This document shows, one piece after another, positions 1 to 7,264 of a stretch of 11,756 nt of DNA. The DNA comes from CF-39 sp036518215. GTDB taxonomy: Bacteria > Chloroflexota > Limnocylindria > P2-11E. Location of the stretch: positions 1 to 11,756 of the forward strand of contig DATDNP010000207.1 of assembly GCA_036518215.1 (NCBI GenBank). Direction: 5' to 3'. The notes below the pieces were generated by a model. It was given only the letters and a program-made list of their open reading frames with translations, ran no database searches and was not told the DNA's origin. A program made the position numbers and the translations under genes. The stretch's first letter is position 1; each line of letters starts with the position of its first letter.

Positions 1-16
1 CCGTCTTTCGATCCAT
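1..16 (-). CDS. 5' end of a ninth operon gene (product unknown, cut off by window edge)
   Basis: Only the first five codons (MDRKT) are inside the window. They are read as a gene start because the ATG overlaps the TGA stop of the upstream alcohol dehydrogenase by one base (TGATG). A strong Shine-Dalgarno sequence, GGAGGA, also sits five bases before it, inside the last codons of that dehydrogenase. This layout is typical of translational coupling in an operon. Nothing can be said about the product. The inference rests on the start signal alone. Confidence 0.5.
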
Positions 17-1044
17 CAGCTTCCTCCGTCGGGATGCAGCATCACCCGGATCGCGCCGTCCGCGCGCGTCGTGAACGTCCGCCATGCCTCGTCGAACGCG
101 CTCAGCGGGAAGTGGTGCGTCACCAAGCGTCGCACGTCCACGAGGCCGCGCGCGAGCAGCGTCAGTGCCCTCCCCGACACGCCCTGAGGGTTGGCGAGCG
201 AGCCGAGGACGTCGAGGTTGCCGCGCACGATCGTCGAGAGATCGATCCCCGAGAGCTCGACGCCGAGCCCGGTCGAGCCGCCGAGGACGACGCGTCCGCC
301 GCGGCGAGCGGTGAGGATCGCGGCGCGTGCGGCGTCCGCCGTACCGGCGAACTCGACGACGAGGTCCGCGCTCCCGCGCAGTGCGTCGGCCTCCGCGACG
401 TCGATGACCGCGTCGGCGATGCCCTGAACGCGCGCGAGCCGCTGCCCGCGACCGACGAGGAGCACCGCGCCCGCGCCGAGCGCGCGCGCGAGCTGCGCCG
501 CGCATAGTCCGATCGCGCCCGGCCCGAACACGACGATCTTCTCGCCGCCGCGGAGGCGCCCGCGCTCGAGCGCCCAGAGCGCCACGCCGAGGTTGTCCGT
601 CCAGGCGCCGTCCTCATAGGAGACGCTCTCGGGGAGCGGGTGCAGCGCGGCGGCCGGGACTGCGGCGTATTCCGCGAGCCCGCCCGCGATGGTGAACCCG
701 ACGTGCGCGTGGCCCGTCTCGCGTTTCGCGTAGTTGAGGCAGAGCGTGTACATGCCTTCGAGGCAGCGCTCGCACGTGCCACAGCCGACGTGGACCTCGA
801 CGCCGACCCGTGTGCCTGGCGCGATGTCGACGCCGTCGCCCGTCGCGACGATCTCCCCGCTGAACTCGTGACCGGGGATGTGCGGGAACTTCGTCGCCGG
901 GAACTTGCCGGCGAGCACCTTCTGGTCGGTCGCGCACACCATCGACGCATGGACCTTGATGAGCGCCTGCCCCGCCGCGGGGCGCGGCGTCGGCACGTCG
1001 GTGACGGTGTATTCGTTCGGGCGCTCGAACACGACGGCGCGCAT
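16..1044 (-). CDS. Zinc-dependent alcohol dehydrogenase (MDR superfamily), second copy in operon
   Basis: A 342-residue medium-chain zinc dehydrogenase, predicted to oxidise an alcohol with NAD(P)+ in the cytoplasm. The GroES-like N-terminal half carries catalytic-zinc ligands Cys37 and the His59-Glu60 pair in PGHEFSGE. The structural-zinc cysteines are 88, 91, 94 and 102. The Rossmann half has the nucleotide motif GPGAIG. The usual Glu before the cofactor domain appears as Asp in WTDNLG. The ATG at 1044 is chosen because homology to the family begins there (MRAVVFERP). A TTG six codons upstream would overlap the nitroreductase stop (TTGA) and is an alternative start. The gap to the nitroreductase is 14 bases. 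It resembles the other dehydrogenase in the operon, including a matching C-terminal pattern (HHFPLSAF versus NHFPLKDF), so the two look like paralogues. The substrate is unknown; threonine, polyol or sugar-alcohol dehydrogenases are the nearest general classes. Confidence 0.9.
   Translation of the reverse strand: MRAVVFERPNEYTVTDVPTPRPAAGQALIKVHASMVCATDQKVLAGKFPATKFPHIPGHEFSGEIVATGDGVDIAPGTRVGVEVHVGCGTCERCLEGMYTLCLNYAKRETGHAHVGFTIAGGLAEYAAVPAAALHPLPESVSYEDGAWTDNLGVALWALERGRLRGGEKIVVFGPGAIGLCAAQLARALGAGAVLLVGRGQRLARVQGIADAVIDVAEADALRGSADLVVEFAGTADAARAAILTARRGGRVVLGGSTGLGVELSGIDLSTIVRGNLDVLGSLANPQGVSGRALTLLARGLVDVRRLVTHHFPLSAFDEAWRTFTTRADGAIRVMLHPDGGS
22..27 (-). promoter_or_regulatory. Shine-Dalgarno site for the ninth operon gene
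   Basis: On the minus strand GGAGGA is followed by five bases (AGCTG) and then ATG. It lies within the C-terminal Gly-Gly-Ser codons of the preceding dehydrogenase. It is one of the two best ribosome binding sites in the operon and is the main support for a gene starting at 16. Confidence 0.55.
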
Positions 1045-1058
1045 CCGTGGTGGAACGC

Positions 1059-1646
1059 TCAAGGATGTGGCGTCCCCGGGAATCGATCGACGAACACGAC
1101 CTCGTCGAACGGCAGGCGCGTCTGCGTCTTCTCCTCCGCCGGGATCCCGAAGGTGAACGTGCCGAGGAACCGCCACAGACGCGGGATGTTCAGGATCCGC
1201 TTCGCGTGATCTGGAAGCCAGTGCTGCACGAACACGCCGCCGTACCCCAGCGACTGCGCGCGGAGCCACATCCCATAGATCGACATCGCGGCGGCCCACT
1301 CGAAGCCGTTCTCGTCGTTCACGTTGGTGAGGCTCTTCGCCGGGTCCGCGCACACGGCGATGACCTCCGGCGTCCGCAGGTCGTTCACGAGCCCGCTCGC
1401 GCCGCCCGGAGCGAACGACGGATCCCAGTGTGCCGACATCGCCTTCGACTCCGCGGCGAGCTGCTGCAGCTCTTCTTTGATCTTCGGATCGCGCACCCAG
1501 ATGAAGCGCGCGGGCTGCACGTTCGCCGGCGACGGCGCCCAGCGGGCTGCCTCGAGCACCTCGCGCACATCGGCCTCAGGGATCGTCCCGGGCTTGAACT
1601 TCCGGATCGCGCGTCGCGTGCGCATGAGCTCGCCGAGATCGCTCAC
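1059..1646 (-). CDS. Nitroreductase-family flavoprotein
   Basis: A 195-residue protein of the FMN-dependent nitroreductase fold, close to the family's usual length. N-terminal RTRRAIRKF (residues 9-17) is the phosphate-binding arginine cluster of the FMN site. APSPANVQPARF (37-48) is the typical second FMN-contact segment. GYGGVFVQ (134-141) and the IP-R-LGTFTFGIPAEE region (154-172) match the C-terminal family pattern. Such enzymes use NAD(P)H to reduce nitro, quinone or enone groups, but some members dehydrogenate or dehalogenate, so the reaction here cannot be fixed. The start is a GTG overlapping the TGA of the upstream dehydrogenase (GTGA), implying translational coupling. Its place between two alcohol dehydrogenases suggests it acts on the same metabolite series, for example on an enone or other unsaturated intermediate; that is inference. 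Confidence 0.88.
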   Translation of the reverse strand: MSDLGELMRTRRAIRKFKPGTIPEADVREVLEAARWAPSPANVQPARFIWVRDPKIKEELQQLAAESKAMSAHWDPSFAPGGASGLVNDLRTPEVIAVCADPAKSLTNVNDENGFEWAAAMSIYGMWLRAQSLGYGGVFVQHWLPDHAKRILNIPRLWRFLGTFTFGIPAEEKTQTRLPFDEVVFVDRFPGTPHP

Positions 1647-2722
1647 GGCTCAACTATCACCTTGAGCGCGCCATCGACGCGCTCGTTGAACGTGCGGAGC
1701 GCCTCGCGGAAATCCTTGAGCGGGAAATGGTTCGTGATGAGCCTCGCGGCGGGCACGCGCCCATCGGCCATGAGCGGGATGATCTCCTCCATCGTGTTGC
1801 GATTCGCGCGCACACCGTAGAGGTCGATCTCCTCGAGGACGATCTTCTGGAAGTCGATCGTCGACGCCTCCTTCGGGATGCCCGTGAAGGCGACGCGACC
1901 GCCCTTGCGGACCATCTTGATCGCCTGCGCGACCGACTCCTTCGTGCCGGCCGAATCCACCGCGACGTCGGCACCCACGCCGCCGGTGAGCTCACGGACC
2001 TTCGCGACGGGATCGGCGTCGTGGTAGTCGACCGTCTCGAACCCGAGCTCCTTCGCGCGGTCGAGACGCTTGCCGCCGCCGACGACGATCGTGCGCGCCG
2101 CGCCCAGCGCCTTCGCGCACATCGCCGTGAGGAGGCCCATGCCGCCCGAGCCGACGGCGACGAACACGTCGCCCGGCTCGATGCCCGGACGCTTCACCGA
2201 ATGAAGCGCGATCGACGCCGTGTCGCAGAGCGCCGCGGTGTCGTACGGCATCGCGTCGGGGATCTTGAACACGCTCTTGATCGTGTGCACGACGTACGTC
2301 GCGTACGCGCCCTGCGTGTAGTGGCCGTACTGCCGATGGCCGAGGTCCTCGCGGCCGTAGTTGAAGCACAGGTTGTAGCGGCCGGTCCGGCACATGCGGC
2401 AGTAGCCGCAGCCGGAGTGCGACGTGCCCGCGACCCGCGTGCCGGGAACGAAGCCGTAGCCGCGCGCGACGTCGCCGGCGTCGAGCACCTCGCCCGACCA
2501 CTCGTGCCCGGGGATGAACGGGTACTCGCGCGGCCAGCGGCCCTTGAAGGTCCCCTCGATGATCTCGGCGTCGGTCCCGCAGATGGCGATCGCGCGCACG
2601 CGCGCGAGCACCTCGTTCGCCTTCGGCGCCGGGACGGGGATGTCGTGGCGGATCTCGAACTCGTGCGGCGCGGTGAGCACGAGCGCCTGCATCGTCTTCG
2701 CGGGCGCCACGACGGCGCTCAC
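1643..2722 (-). CDS. Zinc-dependent alcohol dehydrogenase (MDR superfamily), first copy in operon
   Basis: A medium-chain zinc dehydrogenase of the threonine/polyol dehydrogenase type. Numbered from the internal Met of MQALV, catalytic-zinc ligands are Cys38 (in ICGTD) and His63-Glu64 (PGHEWSGE). Structural-zinc cysteines are 95, 98, 101 and 109. The Rossmann motif is GSGGMG. Two starts are credible. The GTG at 2722 forms a GTGA overlap with the cyclase stop, the same junction style used three other times in this operon, and gives 359 residues. The ATG at 2692 is where family homology begins and gives 349 residues. I use the GTG because of the overlap, but neither has a strong ribosome binding site. 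It ends in a GTGA overlap with the nitroreductase. The cofactor is probably NAD(H). The substrate is unknown, presumably the product of the imported compound or of the adjacent hydrolase. Confidence 0.9.
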   Translation of the reverse strand: MSAVVAPAKTMQALVLTAPHEFEIRHDIPVPAPKANEVLARVRAIAICGTDAEIIEGTFKGRWPREYPFIPGHEWSGEVLDAGDVARGYGFVPGTRVAGTSHSGCGYCRMCRTGRYNLCFNYGREDLGHRQYGHYTQGAYATYVVHTIKSVFKIPDAMPYDTAALCDTASIALHSVKRPGIEPGDVFVAVGSGGMGLLTAMCAKALGAARTIVVGGGKRLDRAKELGFETVDYHDADPVAKVRELTGGVGADVAVDSAGTKESVAQAIKMVRKGGRVAFTGIPKEASTIDFQKIVLEEIDLYGVRANRNTMEEIIPLMADGRVPAARLITNHFPLKDFREALRTFNERVDGALKVIVEP

Positions 2723-3483
2723 GGCTGGAACGCCACGACGCGGCAGATGCATCCCTCGCCGTTCACCCAGCGCCACGGGAACGCGCCGATGTCGACGCGC
2801 TTGCCGGCGACCTCGGAGAGCTCGCCGCCGAGGTTCTCGAGCATAGGGATGTTCGCCTTCGCCATCCCGTAGTGGACGTACTCGAAGTCCTTCATCGGGA
2901 GCGTCTCGTCGATCGGCTTTCCGGTCAGCGCCTCGTATTCCTTCACGAGGTCGGGACGGAAGTACCGCACGCGCACGTAGAGCGAGTGGTCCATCGACGC
3001 GATGTCGCCGCCGAACATCTTGATGCCCTTGTCGATGAGGTAGTCACAGAACTCGGGCATCGGGCCGGGGTGCTTGTCGAAGTACATGACGTCGTCGCGC
3101 GTCGGCTTTGTCCAGTTGTAGCGGTCCCAGCCGGTATAGAGGATCACGACGTCGCCCGCGCGGATCTGCTCCCCCTTCGGGAGGCACGCGAGGACGTCCT
3201 TCGTCGAGTAGTAGGCCCAGGGCTTGGTGATCGAACGGAGGTCGATCACCAAGCCCGTCCCATACAGATCGCTGATCGGGAGCTCGCCGAGAGACTTGCC
3301 CGTCGGCCAGTAGTGGGATGGCGCGTCGATATGTGTGCCCGTGTGCATGTTCGTGCGCACGAGCACGGTGCTCTTGCCGTCGCGATGGTGCGTCGTGATG
3401 TCCGTGACCTGGATCGCTTCGAACTGTGGCCAGGTCGGCATCCGGTCGCCCCAGGGCTGCGTCAGGTCGACGAGCGTCGTCAT
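2719..3483 (-). CDS. Cyclase-family metal-dependent hydrolase (kynurenine formamidase/isatin hydrolase-like)
   Basis: A 254-residue member of the 'cyclase' family (Pfam Cyclase), divalent-metal hydrolases that open amides, formamides, lactams or lactones. The hallmark HTGTHIDAPSH runs from 47 to 57 and supplies His47, His51, Asp53 and His57. GGDIASMDHSL (158-168) is the second conserved block. His204 and Glu216 (in IPMLENLGG) complete the expected active-site set, so the enzyme should be functional. The ATG start is preceded by GGGGAT and GAGAGAG purine runs, 17 bases after the binding-protein stop. It ends in a GTGA overlap with the downstream dehydrogenase. Its place right behind an ABC importer suggests it makes the first attack on the imported compound. 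Family members have diverse substrates, so no specific name is given. Confidence 0.9.
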   Translation of the reverse strand: MTTLVDLTQPWGDRMPTWPQFEAIQVTDITTHHRDGKSTVLVRTNMHTGTHIDAPSHYWPTGKSLGELPISDLYGTGLVIDLRSITKPWAYYSTKDVLACLPKGEQIRAGDVVILYTGWDRYNWTKPTRDDVMYFDKHPGPMPEFCDYLIDKGIKMFGGDIASMDHSLYVRVRYFRPDLVKEYEALTGKPIDETLPMKDFEYVHYGMAKANIPMLENLGGELSEVAGKRVDIGAFPWRWVNGEGCICRVVAFQP

Positions 3484-3500
3484 CTCTCTCTATCCCCTTG

Positions 3501-4583
3501 CTAGTACGGGAAGTCCTTCACGCGCCCGAGCTGGTCGATGACCCTCTTCACGACGGAGAGGTCGGTCACCTGCGCGAACGTCATGTTGCTCTTGATGTGT
3601 CCGAACGCCTTCTCGCTCGCGATCGTCCCTTCGATGTTGGCCTGCGGCACGCCTTCGTTCTGCGGCCAGGCCTTCGCCTTCACGAGGAGGTCGAACGTGT
3701 CGCTCACGACGTCCTTCGCTTCCTTCGTCTGATCGACGCCGATCTGGATGATCTTGTCGCGGTTCGCCGGGTCGTACATCGCGCGGTTCGCGCGCACGAG
3801 CGCGCGGATGATGCACTCGGTCGTGTTCGGGTCGTCCTTCAGCGTCTGCGTCGGGACGATGTACACGGCGTACTGGTAGTTCGTGAGTACGTCCCACATG
3901 TTCGCGAGGACCTGGATCTGCGGGTTCGACTTCTGCGCGGTCTTGACCTGGTCGATGTGCAGGACGGCCGTGTCCGTCTGACCGGTCGCGAGGGCCTGGA
4001 CACGGCCCGCCGTCGTCGTGGTGAAGAACTTCACCTCGCTCGGATCGATGCCCGCCTTCTTCAACACGAGCCGCGTCATGACGTCCGCGAAGCCACCCGG
4101 CTCCTGGACGCCCATCGTCTTGCCCTTGAGGTCCGCCATCGTCTTCACGTTGGGACCGACGGCGAACGACACGTCCACGTTCGGGGCGTAGCTGTAGACG
4201 ATCTTCACGTCCGCGCCGTTCTCGATCGCGTCGAGCACGGGCTCGCTCGAGGTGCCGGCGAGGTCGATCGCGCCGGACGCGGATGCGCGGAGCGAACCGA
4301 CACCGCCGTCGAACTTGACGAGATCGACCGTGAGGTTCTCATCCTTGAAGAATCCCATCGCGTCCGCCACGTACGGCGTGAGGTGCACGACGTTCGGCGG
4401 CGCCACGGGCACCGCGATCGTCACCTTCTTCGACGTGCACGTCGCTTTCGCCACCTGCGACGCGGCGGCCGATCCTGCCGCCGACGCGGTCGGCGCTCCG
4501 CTGCTGCTGGCGGGCGTCCCGCCGCATGCTGTGATCAGGGTCGCGAGAACGAGTCCCAAGGTCCCCCAGACACGCGCACCCAT
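3501..4583 (-). CDS. ABC transporter substrate-binding lipoprotein (NMT1/SsuA-like)
   Basis: A 360-residue extracytoplasmic binding protein. Residues 1-20 form a lipoprotein signal peptide ending in the lipobox ITAC, with Cys20 as the predicted lipidated residue. A low-complexity Ser/Ala/Pro linker (about 23-45) follows, typical of a membrane-tethered binding protein. The mature part matches the NMT1/SsuA/TauA group: KKVTIAVPV near 52-60, then GSLRASASGAIDLAG (97-110), DLKGKTMGVQEPGG (151-164) and ATGQTDTAVLH (199-209). Members bind sulfonates, taurine, pyrimidine precursors, riboflavin or aromatic acids, and the ligand cannot be told from sequence. A strong ribosome site (GGAGGT, five-base spacer) marks the ATG, 11 bases after the permease stop. 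That site may raise its expression relative to the transporter subunits, as is usual for binding proteins. Confidence 0.92.
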   Translation of the reverse strand: MGARVWGTLGLVLATLITACGGTPASSSGAPTASAAGSAAASQVAKATCTSKKVTIAVPVAPPNVVHLTPYVADAMGFFKDENLTVDLVKFDGGVGSLRASASGAIDLAGTSSEPVLDAIENGADVKIVYSYAPNVDVSFAVGPNVKTMADLKGKTMGVQEPGGFADVMTRLVLKKAGIDPSEVKFFTTTTAGRVQALATGQTDTAVLHIDQVKTAQKSNPQIQVLANMWDVLTNYQYAVYIVPTQTLKDDPNTTECIIRALVRANRAMYDPANRDKIIQIGVDQTKEAKDVVSDTFDLLVKAKAWPQNEGVPQANIEGTIASEKAFGHIKSNMTFAQVTDLSVVKRVIDQLGRVKDFPY

Positions 4584-4588
4584 CTACG

Positions 4589-4594
4589 ACCTCC
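4589..4594 (-). promoter_or_regulatory. Strong Shine-Dalgarno site for the binding-protein gene
   Basis: GGAGGT followed by CGTAG and ATG on the minus strand. Most other genes in this operon start by overlap without a recognisable site, so this one probably allows extra translation of the binding protein. Confidence 0.6.
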
Positions 4595-5422
4595 CTATCG
4601 ATCTGTCTTGAGCCACGGTGCGACACGGCCTTCGAGCCATTGGATGGAACCCATGAGCAGGACGCCCATCGCCGCGACGACGATGACGGGCACGAACATG
4701 GCGTCGATCCGGAAGACGTTCTCGTACGAGATGATCAGGTAGCCGAGACCGACGAGACCGACGAAGAACTCCGCGATGATCATCCCGATGAGCGCCCGTC
4801 CGATCGCGAGGCGCACGCCCGCGAGCACATACGGCATGGCCGACGGCACGATCACGTCGCTCCACATCTTCCGCTCGCTCGTGTTGAACGCTCGCGCCAC
4901 CTCCAGAAGCTGCCGGTCCACATTGCGCACGCCCTGCTGCGTGTTGATGAGGATCGGGAAGATCGCGAAAAGGGCGACCGTCGCGATGCGCGGCGCGTCA
5001 CCGATCGACCGGAACGCCACCGCGATGAGCGGGACGAGCGCGACGGACGGGACGCTGTAGAGCGCCGAGACGATCGGGTCCGACGCGTTGTAGACGAAGC
5101 GCCACCGCCCCGAGGCGACACCGATCGCGACGCCGAGGACGAGCGCGATCACGAACCCGCCGACGAACTCCTTCATGCTTTGCGCGAAGGCCGTCTGCAG
5201 CTCGCCGTTGCGGAGCAGCTCGAAGAACGCCGCGACGATGTCCGACGGCGGCCGCAGGATCAGGCGGTTCAGGTTCGGCCCATACAGCTGCCAGATGCCG
5301 AGCAGGACGACGACGGTGCCGACGCGCACGGCCCAATCCCCGGGCCGCAAGCGGCGCCACCGCGAGCGCGACGAGCGGACGCGCGCCTCCTCGACCTCGA
5401 CGCCAACGCGCTGAAGGGTCAC
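4595..5422 (-). CDS. ABC transporter permease (SsuC/TauC-like)
   Basis: A 275-residue inner-membrane permease of the BPD_transp_1 type. Hydrophobic segments are visible at VGTVVVLLGIWQLYG, FVGGFVIALVLGVAIGV, VPSVALVPLIAVAF, IATVALFAIFPILI, GRALIGMIIAEFFVGLVG and FVPVIVVAAMGVLLMGSI, matching the six-helix layout of SsuC. The cytoplasmic EAA loop that docks on the ATPase is present as EVARAFNTSERKMW followed by DVIVPSAMPYVLAG. The open frame extends far upstream, but the real start is the GTG at 5422, which overlaps the ATPase TGA (GTGA). The longer version would run antisense-like through the ATPase gene and is rejected. A basic, arginine-rich N-terminal tail precedes the first helix. Confidence 0.92.
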   Translation of the reverse strand: MTLQRVGVEVEEARVRSSRSRWRRLRPGDWAVRVGTVVVLLGIWQLYGPNLNRLILRPPSDIVAAFFELLRNGELQTAFAQSMKEFVGGFVIALVLGVAIGVASGRWRFVYNASDPIVSALYSVPSVALVPLIAVAFRSIGDAPRIATVALFAIFPILINTQQGVRNVDRQLLEVARAFNTSERKMWSDVIVPSAMPYVLAGVRLAIGRALIGMIIAEFFVGLVGLGYLIISYENVFRIDAMFVPVIVVAAMGVLLMGSIQWLEGRVAPWLKTDR

Positions 5423-6186
5423 ACCATCACCTGCTGCTCGCGCAGGAGGCGCCAGCAGTGATCGCGCAGCTCGATGAAGCGCGGATGAGCGATGACGCTC
5501 GCGACGGTGCGCGGGCGCGGAATGTCGATGGCGATGAGCTCGCGCACGCGGGCGGGTCGCGACGTCATGACGAGGATGCGGTCGCCGAGCGCGATCGCCT
5601 CCTCGATCGAGTGCGTGATGAAGACCATCGTCCGCGGCTGCGCTGCGTAGATCCGTAGCAGCTCGTCCTGGAGGATCTCGCGGGTCTGCGCGTCGAGCGA
5701 TCCGAACGGCTCGTCCATGAGCAGGATGTCGGGCTCCGTCGCGAGCGCGCGCGCGAGCCCGGCGCGCTGCTGCATGCCTCCCGAGAGCTGATACGGATAG
5801 TGGTCCTCGAAGCCTTTCAATCCGACGAGCTCGATGTAACGCGCGACACGCGCCGCGACCTCGCCACGCGCCATGCCGAGGTTCTCCACCCCGAACGCGA
5901 CGTTCTCGCCGACGCGCTTCCACGGGAAGAGGCCGAAATGCTGGAAGACCATCGCGACGTTCTTGCGCGGCGACGCGACCTTCGCGCCGTCGATCGCGAT
6001 GGTGCCCCCATCGAGCGACACGAGGCCGTGCATGGCCCGCAGGAGCGTCGTCTTGCCACAGCCCGACGGACCGAGGATGCAGAGCGTCTCGCGCTCGCGC
6101 ACCGCGAGATCGAGACGGTCGAACACGGTCACCGCGGCATAGCGCTTCGTCGCGCCTTCGACGATGATGCGGTCCGTCACCGTCAC
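5419..6186 (-). CDS. ABC transporter ATP-binding protein (SsuB/TauB-like)
   Basis: A 255-residue ATPase that energises the importer. All nucleotide-binding motifs are intact: Walker A GPSGCGKT (39-46), Q-loop Gln82 in FQHFGLFPW, signature LSGGMQQR (134-141), Walker B ILLMDEP (154-160), D-loop SLD and switch His192 in ITHS. The FxxFGLFPW segment and SIEEAIALGDRI are typical of the nitrate/sulfonate/taurine group. The GTG start overlaps the TGA of the LacI-type regulator (GTGA), so regulator and ATPase are translationally linked. The permease start overlaps its stop in the same way. Substrate specificity resides in the binding protein, not here. Confidence 0.94.
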   Translation of the reverse strand: MTVTDRIIVEGATKRYAAVTVFDRLDLAVRERETLCILGPSGCGKTTLLRAMHGLVSLDGGTIAIDGAKVASPRKNVAMVFQHFGLFPWKRVGENVAFGVENLGMARGEVAARVARYIELVGLKGFEDHYPYQLSGGMQQRAGLARALATEPDILLMDEPFGSLDAQTREILQDELLRIYAAQPRTMVFITHSIEEAIALGDRILVMTSRPARVRELIAIDIPRPRTVASVIAHPRFIELRDHCWRLLREQQVMV

Positions 6187-7193
6187 GACGCCCTCGCCAC
6201 AGAGGTCGATCCGCGAACGATGAGCTCCGTCGCGAGCAGGACATGAGGCCGCTCGACCGGCTCACCCTCGAGCAGCGCGATGAGCATGCGTGCCGCGATC
6301 TGACCCATCTCACGCTGCGGTACCCGCGTCGTCGTGAGCGGCGGATCGATGAGGCCGGCAAGCGGGATGTCGTTCACGCCGACCAGCGAGACGTCATCTG
6401 GGACGCGCGTCCCCGCGGCGCGGAACGCCTGGAGCGCGCCGATCGCGAGGAGGTCGTTCGCGGCGAACACCGCGGTCGGATGTCGCCCGCGGAGCTGTTC
6501 CGTCGCCGCGCGGCCGGCGTCCTCCGAATATGCGGCGGCTTCGACGACGCAGATCGCGTCGTCGAGCCCGTGCTCTCGCATCGCCGACCGGTAGCCGGCG
6601 GCGCGCTCGGCGCCGGTGGTCGTGCTGAGCGGACCGGCGATGTGCGCGATCCGCCGATGACCGAGCGCCGCGAGATGCGCGACGACGGCACGTGCGGCGC
6701 TGTCGTTGTCGACCTCGACGGAATGGTCCGCCGTCGAGCGCGAGCCTCGATTCACGAGCACGAACGGGAATCGCTCGCGGCGCACCGAGGACACGGTGGC
6801 ATCGGCCATCCGGCTCGTCGCGATGAGGAGGCCGTCGGCCTGCCGCTCGCGCAACAGGCGCAGCGACGCGGTCTCGCGGTCGGGCACGTCATCGGTGTTG
6901 CAGAGGACGAGCTCGTAGCCGCGCTCGCGCGCGGCCTCCTCGGCGCCGCGGATGATCGGAGGGAAGAACGGGTTCGTGATGTCCGGAACGAGCATCCCGA
7001 GCGTGCGCGTGCGCTGGAGGCGCAGGCCGCGCGCGAGCATCGACGGGCGGTACTCGAGCCGTTCGACCGCCGCCAGCACCTTCCGGCGCGTCTCGTCGCG
7101 GAGCGGAAGGTCGGCGCGGTGGAGAGCACGCGACACGGTGGAGGGATGGACGCCCGCAAGTCGCGCCACGTCGCGGATGGTCCGCCGTCCCAC
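6183..7193 (-). CDS. LacI-family transcriptional regulator, first gene of the operon
   Basis: A 336-residue LacI/GalR-type regulator. The helix-turn-helix is TIRDVARLAGVHPSTVSRAL (residues 5-24). The hinge helix MLARGL follows, with the leucine that in PurR and LacI wedges into the central CpG of the operator. The periplasmic-binding-protein-like ligand domain starts at RTLGMLVPDITNPFF and ends ATELIVRGST, both classic. The ligand is probably a small molecule tied to the pathway. The start is uncertain. The GTG at 7193 gives the normal MGRRTIRDVA beginning. A TTG at 7226 would add eleven residues, but GGAGG is only two bases from it and the operator would fall inside the coding region. Its stop overlaps the ATPase start, so the repressor is co-transcribed with the genes it probably controls. 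It most likely represses its own promoter. Confidence 0.92.
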   Translation of the reverse strand: MGRRTIRDVARLAGVHPSTVSRALHRADLPLRDETRRKVLAAVERLEYRPSMLARGLRLQRTRTLGMLVPDITNPFFPPIIRGAEEAARERGYELVLCNTDDVPDRETASLRLLRERQADGLLIATSRMADATVSSVRRERFPFVLVNRGSRSTADHSVEVDNDSAARAVVAHLAALGHRRIAHIAGPLSTTTGAERAAGYRSAMREHGLDDAICVVEAAAYSEDAGRAATEQLRGRHPTAVFAANDLLAIGALQAFRAAGTRVPDDVSLVGVNDIPLAGLIDPPLTTTRVPQREMGQIAARMLIALLEGEPVERPHVLLATELIVRGSTSVARAS

Positions 7194-7210
7194 GGTCCGG
7201 GCCGCGGTCG

Positions 7211-7222
7211 GAAAACGTTTGC
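7211..7222. promoter_or_regulatory. LacI/PurR-type operator in front of the regulator
   Basis: On the minus strand the region reads GCGCAAACGTTTTCCG, containing the perfect palindrome AAACGTTT around a central CpG (7213-7220). This resembles the known PurR consensus ACGCAAACGTTTGCGT. LacI-family proteins with an ARxL hinge, as in the adjacent regulator, favour CpG-centred operators. It lies just downstream of the predicted start of transcription, where a repressor would block initiation or elongation. A partial copy (GAAAACGTCC, centre 7252/7253) sits between the -35 and -10 boxes. Binding by this regulator is inferred. Confidence 0.55.
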
Positions 7223-7235
7223 GCAAGGCCTCCGC

Positions 7236-7264
7236 AGGCTATGGGCGAAAACGTCCTCAGTCAA
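7236..7264 (-). promoter_or_regulatory. Predicted sigma70-like promoter of the LacI-transporter-oxidoreductase operon
   Basis: On the minus strand TTGACT (7264-7259, five of six consensus bases) is followed by exactly 17 bases and TAGCCT (7241-7236), which keeps the key T, A and final T of the -10 box. Transcription would start near 7229, leaving about 36 bases before the GTG at 7193 and putting the operator palindrome in the early leader. An operator-like half site overlaps the spacer. Confidence 0.4.

Noticed and set aside
1727..2872. Long plus-strand open frame of 381 codons
   Set aside because: It is opposite the zinc dehydrogenase gene, with the Arg/Asp/Val-rich composition typical of antisense frames in GC-rich DNA.
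3426..4742. Long plus-strand open frame of 438 codons
   Set aside because: It is antisense to the binding-protein gene, Arg/His/Asp-rich, and has no recognisable domain.
4595..6361. A 588-residue fusion protein containing the permease
   Set aside because: The upstream 313 codons are a shadow frame across the ATPase gene. The GTG at 5422 gives a normal-length permease.
7224..7226. TTG start adding eleven residues to the LacI regulator
   Set aside because: The GGAGG before it is only two bases away, the predicted transcript would begin almost at this codon, and the operator would be inside the coding region. The GTG at 7193 gives a standard N-terminus.
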